Assembly: GCF_036894955.1 (NCBI RefSeq)
Contig: NZ_CP145905.1
Span: 3,180,501-3,244,500, forward strand
Reading direction: 5' to 3'
Origin: Paenibacillus sp. KS-LC4
GTDB taxonomy: Bacteria > Bacillota > Bacilli > Paenibacillales > Paenibacillaceae
Length of the DNA stretch: 64,000 nt
Part shown: positions 9,801 through 17,222 of the stretch, piece after piece
How the letters are laid out: each line of letters starts with the position of its first letter
Position numbering within the stretch: the first letter of the stretch is position 1
Position numbers and translations under genes: made by a program
The notes under the pieces: model-generated
Seen by the model: the letters and a program-made list of their open reading frames with translations, nothing else
Database searches by the model: none
What the model was told of the DNA's origin: nothing

Positions 9801-12800
9801 CTAGATCACCGTCTCCTACACGCCGATTCTGAAGTGTTCCATATAGGGAAGAGGCTGTTTCCATGCCTAAGGGATCATACAGCACCTCAGCCCTATTTCC
9901 GTTAATATCCGTTGTAAATCTCGGCTTGATTACGTTGTAATCGAGAGCAATAGACATGGAGGTTGAAGCCGTTTCATTCACATACTGAATCGTGTTAATT
10001 GGAACTAGACAATAAAGATCGTAGCTGTACTGCACCTTGTGGAAAAGATTTCTCTTATCGAGGAGCATGGTGTTTTCTAATTTCCAAGGCAGGTAGAAGC
10101 GATTTTCTGAACCTAATGCATAATGCTGTACTAGCCCCTGACTCCACCAGTACCCGTCATGTAGACTATAGCCGCAATCGTCACTCATCATAATATCTGT
10201 CAGCCTTGATTTATAGATATTGCTAATTTGGTCGGCTGTCGTTACTGCATGCTCGCTGTGATGATGAAGTGCAACAGCTGTCATTTGACCAAGAGGTAAA
10301 GCATCTGTCTGTTCGTCATTCCAATAATAATGTCGATCCCAGGAGAGAAGCTCTGCTTGGATCAAACCAGCGGTAAGTGGCGTGGCATAGGGAATCACCT
10401 GCTCCAATGCCTTAGGCAACAGGGCCTGCAAATCTAATAGATTAAAATAGAAGGAAGCAGGTAATTCGATTCCCGACAATGCATAGGATTGGCTCTCGTA
10501 TTCCACACCAAGCATGCGAAACGTATCTGTAACGTTTACAAAGGCTGTCACCTTCAGAACAATGGACAGCTGCTGCTGTTCAGGTAAAGCGAATTTCGAG
10601 CTTAAGCGGCGCGGATAATGAATTTGAAACGCCTTGGTAACTTGACCATACGAATCCGTTTCCACAACTATTTCATGCTGTACACGCGGATCGTCAGCAT
10701 TTCGTTCATATTGATAGTCTAGCGTTTCCCTCGCATGCACATACAGCGCGGCAAAAAGAGCATTACCCCGCTCTTGAACGAGCTTTACGGTATAATTGGC
10801 TTCATGAACCGTATACGGATGCTCAGAAATTCCGCCTGGCTGATCTAATCCGTATACCTCCTCACGCAGCGAAAAACCTTTCAAGGCTGCATAACATTGC
10901 CGAAGCGTTTCCCCGTCAGCGCCGAGCAGTGCTTCATCCAGATAACTGTCCGGCATGACATATGCTCGTGTGTCCTGCCTGTAATACTGTTCATGAAAAT
11001 GCCTGGATAAGCTCTCCAAATTTCGGAAGGCGCCGGTGTGGTACCATCTCTTCCAATACACAGGAGCGCTGCCTGTTAAACCGCTTTCCGTTGAATACAT
11101 TTCTGCATCCCATTGCTCCATGAAACCAAATCCTCTAAATTCCTTTTCCACGGGGTCGTAATACCCCTCATGATATTTATACCGAGTCACAAGCTGATTC
11201 CCCGAACAAGCTTCTGTCACACGAACCTGCTCCACTACATGCACGGGAAAAGGAAGAATGGTTTCCCAGCGCTTCCCTTCCCGCTTATCCTCCAAATAAA
11301 ACTGAACGGAGCTCGCGTATTGGATATCCGTAACGGCTCCTATGCCGTTATCTATGCGGGTTAGAAGGTACGGCTTCTCTCCCCCTGAAAAGTCATAGAA
11401 ATAATGCTTTACCGTTTCCGTACTAACCTTGGTAAAGAGAAGACCTGCGCATCCGTTACCGTGAACATCAGCCAACTGCATATGGTCCCCCACACTGAAG
11501 GTTTCCGGCAATGAAATGGATATTGCTCCACTGAAGGCATTTCCGCCCTGATTGAGGAACAATTCCGCCCGATCCGGGTAAATATATACGATATCGGTTA
11601 ATCCCGAGCCGTTCAGATCGCCTAGAAATAAGCGGGAGGCATCAAAATTCTCATCAAAATAAGGGGCTTGATCCATACGTATGACGGAGGCGAACTGCCC
11701 ATATCCCAGATTGGGCCAGCATTCTACACTACCATTGCGAATACGAACCCGGTGTGAAAGTCCGTCGCCAACGAAATCTGCCGAAGCTACAATTTCATTT
11801 TTGCTGTCCGTTGAGCCGATTGGTAAGCTGTCTGAGTTATTTTCAGGGTAAGCTGCATGAAGGGGAGCCCCATATCCTTGTTCATACATAGACGGATAAA
11901 TTTTGATTTGATGATCTTCAAAAATAACCAAATCAGGCACACCGTCTCCCTGCATATCCGACATTTCTTTCGGGTAGGAGCTTTGGAGATATTCAAGCGG
12001 GAAGCTTGAGAATGGCTGTAGTCCGCTCCAGGAGCGACCGTATTCCGTTTCATAGAAGCCTGCCCATTGTGAACCAGCAACAACTAAATCCATGACACCA
12101 TTTCCAATCAGGCTTGTTAGCGTAAATGATTGGGAATCTGAGACCGCTTCTTCTGTTAACGGAAAGGCTTCAGTAACTCGGGGATTATGAAAGCTGCCAC
12201 CCCCTAGCGGTTCCCAGTAGGCTGCCGCATTGGAGCTAACCTGCATAATGCCGGGCAAGCCTTCGCCATATAAATCGGTGAAATCATAAGATGATCCGTC
12301 CAAGTATGCGGGAATCGTGTTTTCGCCTGCCGTTTGAAGGATATTAAATGCTTGCTGTGCTGGTTGAAATGATGCGTATGTAAATTCTAAGGGGGGTGTG
12401 GAAAGAGTGATGTAGCTGCCATCATCTTGTCTTTGACAACCGACCATCTCAACTGAGACTAGACGATTCAGTTTAATAAGCGGATCGGGAGAATAAACGA
12501 AGCGTGTCATACGGACGAGACAAGGATCGGGGCCGAGCTCAGTAAAACGATGAAACAGCAGAACCTGCTGGCAAAGTCGGTGAATTCGTACTTCAAACCC
12601 GCTGCGGTACGTGGAGAAAGGATCAAGACGTGCTGGCCAGGTCGTTCGGGGAATATGAGGCTTGCAGTCGACTTGCTTTAATGAAGCATCAGTAATCGCG
12701 TATTCTCCATAGTCCAATACAAGCTGGTAAGCAAACTTTTCTTCATTATGGGTGTCGATATAATTTCCATAATCTATACTGTGCAAATAGATAGCTGCCG

Positions 12801-13491
12801 ACAATGGTCTATTCTGCTCGGAAATTACTGTCGGAACATTGTCTTTGTTTTCGGGAAAATACGTGTAGACTCGTTTATTTCCTTTTGCATCAACATCCTG
12901 CTCCAGATACCACTGATATACCCTTGCAGAGCAGGTGGGATCAGCTATCCGGGCTGTACGGCTCTGACCGTATATAGAGCATAGGTTACTGCCCGATAGA
13001 AGCTTCCAATAGGAAGTTCCAGCAGTCTGCCAAAATTCAATCTTCGCAAAAGCACCTTCCAAGCGGTGAATATACTCTGTAATCGTCCACAGCTGCTCTC
13101 CAACCTGCTCTGTTCGGGTTATGGGCTTCAAGCTAGCAGAATCAAGCTTAGGGATAATTTCTTCGCCGTCGAGCAGGAAGCGGTCCTCTTCATTGTATCG
13201 AGGAACACCGATATCCGTTCGCCTCGAAATGGAAGAAGAGGATAAGGAGAAGCCTAGTCCGAATACACCGTTACCACTACCCGAGCTGTATCGGAGCTGT
13301 AGCTCCGGTTCAAACTCACGACAGGGCGATGTATAGATGGGGATACTCATATGCATGCTGCCTGTAAATAAATCCGGCTCGAATGTCTCCCCCATTCCTC
13401 TTACCGCCCCTCCCCCTTTAGGTAGAGTAAGCTCAGATTTGGAAAATGATTCCGATTGTTCATGATCGTCATGCCCTGTGTTTCGTTGCAT
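5980..13491 (-). CDS. TcB-TcC fusion toxin (SpvB / beta-propeller / RHS cocoon) with C-terminal effector
   Basis: In toxin complexes TcB and TcC form a hollow RHS cocoon that carries a cytotoxic C-terminus and docks on TcA. Here both are one 2503-residue chain, close to TcB (about 1480) plus TcC (about 960). Seen: an SpvB-type N-terminus (LPKGGGAVRGMGE, then FGLGFSLSSSSISRRTDIG); FG-GAP-like repeats at roughly 400-700 (GEGLPGIMQV, GDGVPDLVIF, GSGLTDIVYIY), expected to form the gating propeller; many RHS/YD motifs (YDGLGRL, YDEAGNK, YDNNGNL); and the RHS core end INADPAGTADGLNMFAFVGG then FVDPDGL at about 2218-2224. That core carries the aspartates used for autoproteolysis in TcC proteins. The last 279 residues are the effector, described separately. 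The start follows TAGGGGG. The fusion explains why no separate tcC gene is present. No obvious promoter was recognised upstream. Confidence 0.95.
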   Translation of the reverse strand: MQRNTGHDDHEQSESFSKSELTLPKGGGAVRGMGETFEPDLFTGSMHMSIPIYTSPCREFEPELQLRYSSGSGNGVFGLGFSLSSSSISRRTDIGVPRYNEEDRFLLDGEEIIPKLDSASLKPITRTEQVGEQLWTITEYIHRLEGAFAKIEFWQTAGTSYWKLLSGSNLCSIYGQSRTARIADPTCSARVYQWYLEQDVDAKGNKRVYTYFPENKDNVPTVISEQNRPLSAAIYLHSIDYGNYIDTHNEEKFAYQLVLDYGEYAITDASLKQVDCKPHIPRTTWPARLDPFSTYRSGFEVRIHRLCQQVLLFHRFTELGPDPCLVRMTRFVYSPDPLIKLNRLVSVEMVGCQRQDDGSYITLSTPPLEFTYASFQPAQQAFNILQTAGENTIPAYLDGSSYDFTDLYGEGLPGIMQVSSNAAAYWEPLGGGSFHNPRVTEAFPLTEEAVSDSQSFTLTSLIGNGVMDLVVAGSQWAGFYETEYGRSWSGLQPFSSFPLEYLQSSYPKEMSDMQGDGVPDLVIFEDHQIKIYPSMYEQGYGAPLHAAYPENNSDSLPIGSTDSKNEIVASADFVGDGLSHRVRIRNGSVECWPNLGYGQFASVIRMDQAPYFDENFDASRLFLGDLNGSGLTDIVYIYPDRAELFLNQGGNAFSGAISISLPETFSVGDHMQLADVHGNGCAGLLFTKVSTETVKHYFYDFSGGEKPYLLTRIDNGIGAVTDIQYASSVQFYLEDKREGKRWETILPFPVHVVEQVRVTEACSGNQLVTRYKYHEGYYDPVEKEFRGFGFMEQWDAEMYSTESGLTGSAPVYWKRWYHTGAFRNLESLSRHFHEQYYRQDTRAYVMPDSYLDEALLGADGETLRQCYAALKGFSLREEVYGLDQPGGISEHPYTVHEANYTVKLVQERGNALFAALYVHARETLDYQYERNADDPRVQHEIVVETDSYGQVTKAFQIHYPRRLSSKFALPEQQQLSIVLKVTAFVNVTDTFRMLGVEYESQSYALSGIELPASFYFNLLDLQALLPKALEQVIPYATPLTAGLIQAELLSWDRHYYWNDEQTDALPLGQMTAVALHHHSEHAVTTADQISNIYKSRLTDIMMSDDCGYSLHDGYWWSQGLVQHYALGSENRFYLPWKLENTMLLDKRNLFHKVQYSYDLYCLVPINTIQYVNETASTSMSIALDYNVIKPRFTTDINGNRAEVLYDPLGMETASSLYGTLQNRRVGDGDLAQYLPVKDSSFEDVLAHPERYLQQASSFTYYDVHAWSQGKGPNRTVELYRETSVSEEAGDVPTRILINVSYLDGLGRVIETKKRSDGGEAFGGEGIEAPATGTFNPPTVISSVRWLVSGRTVYDQKGRPVEQYLPYYSNNPAYEDQAKMASLLPPPTITHYDPLSRIYRVDSPKGYYTKTLYTTWEEAHYDANDTIADSDYYQKFMQDYPSEPSLEQMDEKDALLKAYPFRDTPVIQIKDHLGRVFLQLQNNLGETSSDLFNDMEKGSTISASDIWNELVQQGYIEITDSARGRGKASTNFRPYAPGFLLHLDVKYEPYVQEILLLLRQSCLLAYTGYDSKGNVLYEVNARNYYAGSPEGTFLKDVQFTYDMRNRLLCTDSRDAGIRLGIDNMFDDPVHTWDNRGFHTTTRYDGLQRPLQIIVDGTDHASNLVLGQTVEKYVYGDNADLSVEDAQNRNLFGKLYKLYDQAGVTSHQAYSLQGHILETEQTLLANYSSEPNWSEESLSALSSETFVTSYAYDGLGRLIAETSADQTVHRSAYNLGGQLQKVVIDFPEQPDVAFIQDIQYDANGLQTLIVRGNGTSTVFTYEETTGRLLGITTSRSSTDMKGKTRSPILQKLTYTMDPVGNITRSRDYSFHTVFQNQQIVEPLSDYTYDALYRLIQASGRQHPGVLPSTQAAGFKQTEWMPISRPHLNDGERLENYKETYLYDEAGNKVQTRHTAASASWTRALKVCDDSNRLMELTAGSLAGSPVQLQYDNNGNLLALEHLRSMQWNYRNNLASATMIERDGDQSDCAYYVYDSGGQRVRKVLERKISDGLTEIQEKIYVGRLEIKRISRVQNGERTLILERHGYRVMEDERTAAITNIWSKDDAGRETDSLGKRQIRYQLSDCRGSSTLEVDEEACLISYEEYLPYGGTSYITGTNQREVQLKEYRYCGKERDECTGLYYYGARYYPPWLGCWINADPAGTADGLNMFAFVGGNPMRFVDPDGLSKAGTGKKLDKKKQKANLKVKKRKEDLKNFTSGDINKQAEMISERTGRSLRVTKSRQIYIRKVLHKAADKAQMELDQFDVPSSSGVSLPKKVAEPTGVQGSFFAGKHTYIENQQIVSQASLNVDGRDSTNDTMGKASAFHSTNNLPASLYSKRNDSGSGGLGEAWCHLIAHCLGGAEASTNLVAGSQGSNLVQLGLELAVKDFVKKTGEKLLVKAGANVRLRADGTITHIADDFFYQIQDMSGKQIYSTKFKANILRADTLQKQKKREATKSLKNHFKH

Positions 13492-13714
13492 CAGCTACCC
13501 CCTACACGTTCAGATAAACTGTAAAACTAGACTTCTATTACACAATTAGACAATAAATGCATAATATAAGATGAATGATACAACAGAATTAAAATTCAAT
13601 ATATAGGTCTTTTGTAGGATATCAATAACGTTCAGGATGTATGTTTTCAAAGCTCAGTCTCAAATATAGGCATGGAGCAGCTTAACCATACGGTCCTGCT
13701 GCCCATGTTCTAGA

Positions 13715-13732
13715 GCATTTTGTGCAAAATGC
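13715..13732. repeat. 18-bp palindrome GCATTTTG-TG-CAAAATGC
   Basis: Two perfect 8-bp arms flank a 2-bp centre, 10 bp beyond the stop of the 102-codon gene and about 220 bp upstream of the BC toxin start. Without a T-run it is a poor terminator, so a protein-binding site is possible. The surrounding 13492-13742 is A+T-rich and holds no gene I can support. Confidence 0.5.
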
Positions 13733-13742
13733 AAGGTCCGAA

Positions 13743-14045
13743 TTATAAATTCATTGACTGAATATGCTCTTTTGTCTCTGCGGTTCCAAGATGCTGTATT
13801 GAATTATAAATTTCTTTGAGATAGTAGTCATATCCGTCGTTCTCGAGATCGTGATGATATGGAATTCCTGGAATGGAATTTCTCAACAAACTTTCGTTAT
13901 CGAAATTTTCCATTTCCTCAAACAAATACAACAATCGCTGCAGCTCTTCAGAATTTGCTTCAATTTCGAATTCGTATGAGGCATCTCCTTGTCTGGTCAT
14001 TATCGTCTTGGATTGAACTGAAACATAATATTTCTGCTTCTCCAT
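13743..14045 (-). CDS. Hypothetical acidic protein (about 100 aa)
   Basis: I do not recognise a family. The protein is soluble in character, acidic in its middle (LLYLFEEMENFDNESLL) and ends with an amphipathic stretch; no membrane segment, signal peptide or catalytic motif is seen. I place the start at the ATG at 14045 because the ribosome site AAGGGGAGG is 8 nt from it, while the in-frame ATG at 14051 is only 2 nt from that site. It lies 15 bp behind the small membrane-protein gene, with which it forms a two-gene unit upstream of the Tc operon and on the same strand. Whether it belongs to the toxin transcript is unknown; an 18-bp palindrome lies just downstream. Confidence 0.7.
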   Translation of the reverse strand: MEKQKYYVSVQSKTIMTRQGDASYEFEIEANSEELQRLLYLFEEMENFDNESLLRNSIPGIPYHHDLENDGYDYYLKEIYNSIQHLGTAETKEHIQSMNL

Positions 14046-14060
14046 GCGCATACCCTCCCC

Positions 14061-14291
14061 TTATGAATCCTTCAGGAAAATCCATATCATTGCAAGCACA
14101 ATCGTGATCACTGGGGCAATAACATATATCATGAAGATCGGATTCGCGATGATTGGATGCCTGACCGTTGTTAAGCTTGCATCCTTGTCAAGGGTCGTAT
14201 TTTTCGCTTGCAGCCTTTGGGAAACCATAATTGATCCAACAACCCCGTAAACACAAGCCGCTATTCCTAATATCATCAACAAAATATACAA
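14061..14291 (-). CDS. Small membrane protein, two predicted TM helices (76 aa)
   Basis: The start is a TTG at 14291 behind AAAGGGGACGAGC. The sequence has an N-terminal hydrophobic helix (ILLMILGIAACVYGVVGSIM), a polar loop rich in basic and hydroxyl residues, and a second helix (IYVIAPVITIVLAMIWIFL), ending KDS. Two helices with a short loop is a topology shared by many unrelated small proteins, including holin-like ones. I cannot assign a function. It overlaps nothing and is followed 15 bp later by the 100-aa gene, suggesting co-translation. Its closeness to the Tc genes makes a role in toxin release or immunity conceivable, but there is no direct sequence support. Confidence 0.7.
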   Translation of the reverse strand: MYILLMILGIAACVYGVVGSIMVSQRLQAKNTTLDKDASLTTVRHPIIANPIFMIYVIAPVITIVLAMIWIFLKDS

Positions 14292-14384
14292 TTAGCTCGT
14301 CCCCTTTCCTAAAATCTTGACCTCCTTATTTTGTTTCCTTACATATTTTTTATTCATAGCAAGTTAGGCGGCTAAATAATCTAG

Positions 14385-14422
14385 CATAAAAAATAAGCCC
14401 TTGCCCAGCTTGGGACAAGAGC
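14385..14422 (-). terminator. Rho-independent terminator after the response regulator
   Basis: On the minus strand a hairpin with arms CTTG(T)CCCA and TGGGCAAG (one bulge) around AGC is followed by TTATTTTTT. It lies about 65 bp past the response-regulator stop, ending that transcript before the two small genes. Confidence 0.75.
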
Positions 14423-14487
14423 TACTCGTGTTATTTAAAGTAAGCTTCAACTCCGCTGAGCACTTTATTGCGTGCATAAGGAGCTGA

Positions 14488-15162
14488 TCATTCGTAAACC
14501 TCAAGCCGATAGCCAAGTCCGCGCACTGTCTCAATGCGAAATTCCGGTGTAGTCCCGAACCGTTCGCGCAGACGTTTAATATGTACATCTATGGTTCGAT
14601 CATCTCCAGCGTAATTGATGCCCCAAATTTGGTCAATCAGTTGCTCGCGCGTATAGACTTGTCCGGGAGTTCCAGCAAGCTTATAAAGCAGTTCGAACTC
14701 CTTGAGCGGCAGCGTGAACGACTCGCTGCCCCTTGTTACCTTATAAGACTGCCTATCAAGGGTGATGCTGCCAAACTGGATCGTTTGAGTAGAGCCAATT
14801 CGGTAACGCTTCAGCAATGCCCTCACCCGAGCAGTCAACTCCAATGGGTCGAATGGTTTCGTCAAGTAGTCGTCCGTCCCAAGCTCGAACCCCTTCACTT
14901 TCTCCCATGTTTCGCCTCGGGCGGTCAGCATAAGCAAGGGAAGATCAGGATTTGCTCTTCTCAGCTCCTTGCATAACGTCCATCCATCCATCATCGGCAT
15001 CATTATATCAAGCACGACAAGATCGACATGCGTTGAGGAGTAGACGGTCAGCGCTTCCTTGCCGTCCACAGCTTCAACGGTTGCGAATCCATCGTTGCGT
15101 AAAAATAAACAGACAAGTTCGCGAATGTTCGCGTCATCGTCAGCAACCAGTATGGTATGCAT
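14488..15162 (-). CDS. OmpR/PhoB-family response regulator (orphan)
   Basis: This 224-residue DNA-binding response regulator has a full receiver domain: acidic pocket ADDD at 7-10, phospho-acceptor Asp52 in VVLDIMMP, and the conserved Thr and Lys (LTARGE, TKPFDP). A C-terminal winged helix follows from about residue 130 (FTLPLKEFELLYKLA, IDVHIKRLRERF, IETVRGLGYRLE). Length and layout are normal for the family. No sensor kinase gene follows; a terminator and two unrelated small genes do. It lies 55 bp behind an alpha/beta hydrolase gene on the same strand, and a TATAAT box at 15205-15210 with no good -35 partner may give it its own promoter. Its partner kinase and targets cannot be told from the window. 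Confidence 0.93.
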   Translation of the reverse strand: MHTILVADDDANIRELVCLFLRNDGFATVEAVDGKEALTVYSSTHVDLVVLDIMMPMMDGWTLCKELRRANPDLPLLMLTARGETWEKVKGFELGTDDYLTKPFDPLELTARVRALLKRYRIGSTQTIQFGSITLDRQSYKVTRGSESFTLPLKEFELLYKLAGTPGQVYTREQLIDQIWGINYAGDDRTIDVHIKRLRERFGTTPEFRIETVRGLGYRLEVYE

Positions 15163-15217
15163 GTGGTCCCTCTTTTCTTATTTTCGTTTTCCTATGAAGT
15201 AACCATTATACCCTTTT

Positions 15218-16186
15218 CTAGCGTTTGGCCAGTGACAATATTTCTTCTGCAACAAGATCAGGCTGATATTGATGAACGTAGTGCTCCGCGTCTTTAACAA
15301 CGATTTGCTTCGGCTGTAATGACCATGAAGTAAAGGCTGCTTGACTTTTAGTCCAGAGCTCTTCGCTAACCCCGAAGTAATCGGCTGTTAATATCGTTAG
15401 CGGAAAAGAAAACGGCTGTTTGGCATCCAATACGATCTTCGCATTAGTCTGCGCTTGCTGAAATTCACCCTTTATATTGGCATTATCAAGCGTCAGCATC
15501 GAGGCTATCTGATCAATTCTTATTAAGTCATCAGGAACATACTTCAACCCATTGCGAGTAGCACGTGAGCTTTCGATAACGCCGTCAGACTGATACAGCA
15601 TTCGAATCACACCCGTTTTAATCAGCAGCGTATTTAGGAAACTGCTCTGTAGTGCTTCAGAGTCGATGTTATAATATTCAGGACTACCGCCGTCTATCAT
15701 CACAATACCTTGAACTTCATCCGGGTATTTCTGTGCATATCGAATCGTTTCAAGCGCCCCCAACGAATGTGCCGCAAGCAAGTAAGGCGGTTTTTGACCA
15801 GCTGCCTTCAGCGCATCGTGAATTTCATCCGTTATCGTATCAATGTCACGCTTCTTATCGGTCGTATCACTGTACCCATAGCCAAATCTGTCATAAACGG
15901 CGAATTTCACATGAGGCGCGAGCCTCTCATATAGCGGAGAAAAATCTACATAGGGACTGGCGGTGCCCCAGCCTGAGACCATTACAACGGTGACATCCCC
16001 TTGCCCACCTGTATATACATGCATGTTTTCTCCATGAACCTTATACAGCTTACCGCTAGGTGTATAGGATTTCATATCATTACGAATGCTTGCCTGTTCA
16101 TAAATCGCCCCTGCTCCGATTAGCAGCGCGATAGCAAGTACACCAAAAACAACTATTTTCCCTAAACGTCTAGCCCATTTTCTCAT
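15218..16186 (-). CDS. Alpha/beta-hydrolase with N-terminal membrane anchor
   Basis: I start it at the ATG at 16186 because AAGGGGAG lies 8 nt upstream; the longer frame would add 14 residues without a ribosome site. The N-terminus is basic (MRKWARR) followed by a hydrophobic helix (IVVFGVLAIALLIGAGAIY), so the enzyme is probably anchored with its catalytic domain outside. The fold signature is clear: an oxyanion-loop motif MVSGWGTAS, the strand VYDRFGYGYSD, the nucleophile elbow AAHSLGALE and a late histidine in DAEHYVHQ. Substrate is unknown; hydrolases of this layout include esterases, lipases and peptidases. The gene probably reads into the downstream response regulator. Confidence 0.88.
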   Translation of the reverse strand: MRKWARRLGKIVVFGVLAIALLIGAGAIYEQASIRNDMKSYTPSGKLYKVHGENMHVYTGGQGDVTVVMVSGWGTASPYVDFSPLYERLAPHVKFAVYDRFGYGYSDTTDKKRDIDTITDEIHDALKAAGQKPPYLLAAHSLGALETIRYAQKYPDEVQGIVMIDGGSPEYYNIDSEALQSSFLNTLLIKTGVIRMLYQSDGVIESSRATRNGLKYVPDDLIRIDQIASMLTLDNANIKGEFQQAQTNAKIVLDAKQPFSFPLTILTADYFGVSEELWTKSQAAFTSWSLQPKQIVVKDAEHYVHQYQPDLVAEEILSLAKR

Positions 16187-16457
16187 CTGTCCCACTCCCC
16201 TTGTCGTGGGTACATTATAGCTCATCAAGCTTATGTAAGAGAAAACAGCAGCTTAATTCCAGCTTAATTATTTGCTTTACTAACTTGCTATGGAGCCCTA
16301 CTTGCTATTCGCCCTCGAAAAAATAAAGCTGCGGCCCTCGCAGCATCATGCTCTGCAACGGCTACAGCTTATTTACCTGCATTTTAGTGATACACAGTTG
16401 TTTCACCATGTGGCTGGTCGTCATCTGGAAGAAGTGAAATAGCAGCCGCATTTTGTT

Positions 16458-17024
16458 TTATAGCAGATCCAATGCAGGAACATGATCGATCCAACGGACA
16501 AACTTTTGCAAATAAGCCTGCAAATATTCCTTCGTCTTCTCATCCGTTAGGCGCTGCTGCTTCGTATCTACTTTTGTGTGCACCTGTGAAATAAGCAGCT
16601 TTTGAAAAGGAAGCACCTGTGCCTGAACAGACTCCAGAACATGCCGGGTTTGAAGCTGAGCATGAACGGTTCCCATGCCGCCTGGCGTTGCGCCAATTAG
16701 ACCGAACGGCTTTCTGTGTAACACGGAGCCGCGAGAAGGTCTGGATGCCCAGTCAATCGCATTTTTAAGCACGCCGGGAATGCCTGAGTTGTACTCCGGC
16801 GTTACAATAATGATGCCATCCACTGCTTGAATAGCCGCTTTAAAAACCTGTACCGCCTCTGGTCCGTCTCCCACTTCCAAATCTTCATTAAATAAAGGAA
16901 GCTCCTTTAGCTCAATCCACTTGAATGCAAGAGTAGCATCGAGCTCGCTCAGCGTCCGTGCCACCATTCGATTATATGAATTTTCCCGCAGGCTCCCTAC
17001 GATTAGTCCAATTGTTTTTGCCAT
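16458..17024 (-). CDS. NADPH-dependent FMN reductase (flavodoxin fold)
   Basis: The 188-residue protein shows the flavodoxin-like FMN-binding pattern of NAD(P)H quinone/azo/chromate reductases. It opens with IGLIVGSLRENSYNRMVA, a phosphate-binding loop, then has the VTPEYNSGIPGVLKNAIDWASR motif region that contacts the flavin, and GLIGATPGGMGT near residue 110. Length matches the family. The likely role is cytoplasmic two-electron reduction of quinones or xenobiotics. The ribosome site is AAAGGGG before AATTAAAATG. It stands alone between the hydrolase (upstream gap 16187-16457, where I see no confident feature) and the divergent germination operon. Confidence 0.9.
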   Translation of the reverse strand: MAKTIGLIVGSLRENSYNRMVARTLSELDATLAFKWIELKELPLFNEDLEVGDGPEAVQVFKAAIQAVDGIIIVTPEYNSGIPGVLKNAIDWASRPSRGSVLHRKPFGLIGATPGGMGTVHAQLQTRHVLESVQAQVLPFQKLLISQVHTKVDTKQQRLTDEKTKEYLQAYLQKFVRWIDHVPALDLL

Positions 17025-17138
17025 TTTAATTAGCCCCTTTCCCCATCATGCTGGCTTTAACTGTTATCTTACCTTCCATTTTACTTGCTTTCTAAAAAAA
17101 TGACTAGTTGTTCGATTCAAAATACGCTGTGCAATCAT

Positions 17139-17168
17139 CGAATAATAAAACCAATTTTAGCCACAATA
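17139..17168 (+). promoter_or_regulatory. Sigma-G-like promoter of the germination operon
   Basis: CGAATA (17139-17144), a 17-bp spacer and CACAATA (17162-17168) resemble the forespore sigma-G consensus (TGAATA / CATACTA). The match is 5 of 6 and 5 of 7. Forespore expression is what gerA-type operons are known for. Confidence 0.55.
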
Positions 17169-17222
17169 AATATGTGGTACGTACGAACATGACTAGCTTT
17201 AGCAAAAAGGAGCTGCAGCATC

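Noticed and set aside
5980..13491. Classifying the large RHS protein as a wall-associated WapA or type VI RHS toxin.
   Set aside because: The N-terminal SpvB and FG-GAP propeller and the following TcA gene identify a toxin-complex protein, and there is no signal peptide or PAAR domain.
14364..14588. A 74-codon minus-strand frame overlapping the response-regulator end.
   Set aside because: It is out of frame with the regulator, covers its terminator and has no ribosome site.
16229..16457. Loose inverted repeats (AAGCTG/CAGCTT) between the hydrolase and FMN reductase genes.
   Set aside because: The stems are short and interrupted and no T-run follows, so I do not call a terminator.
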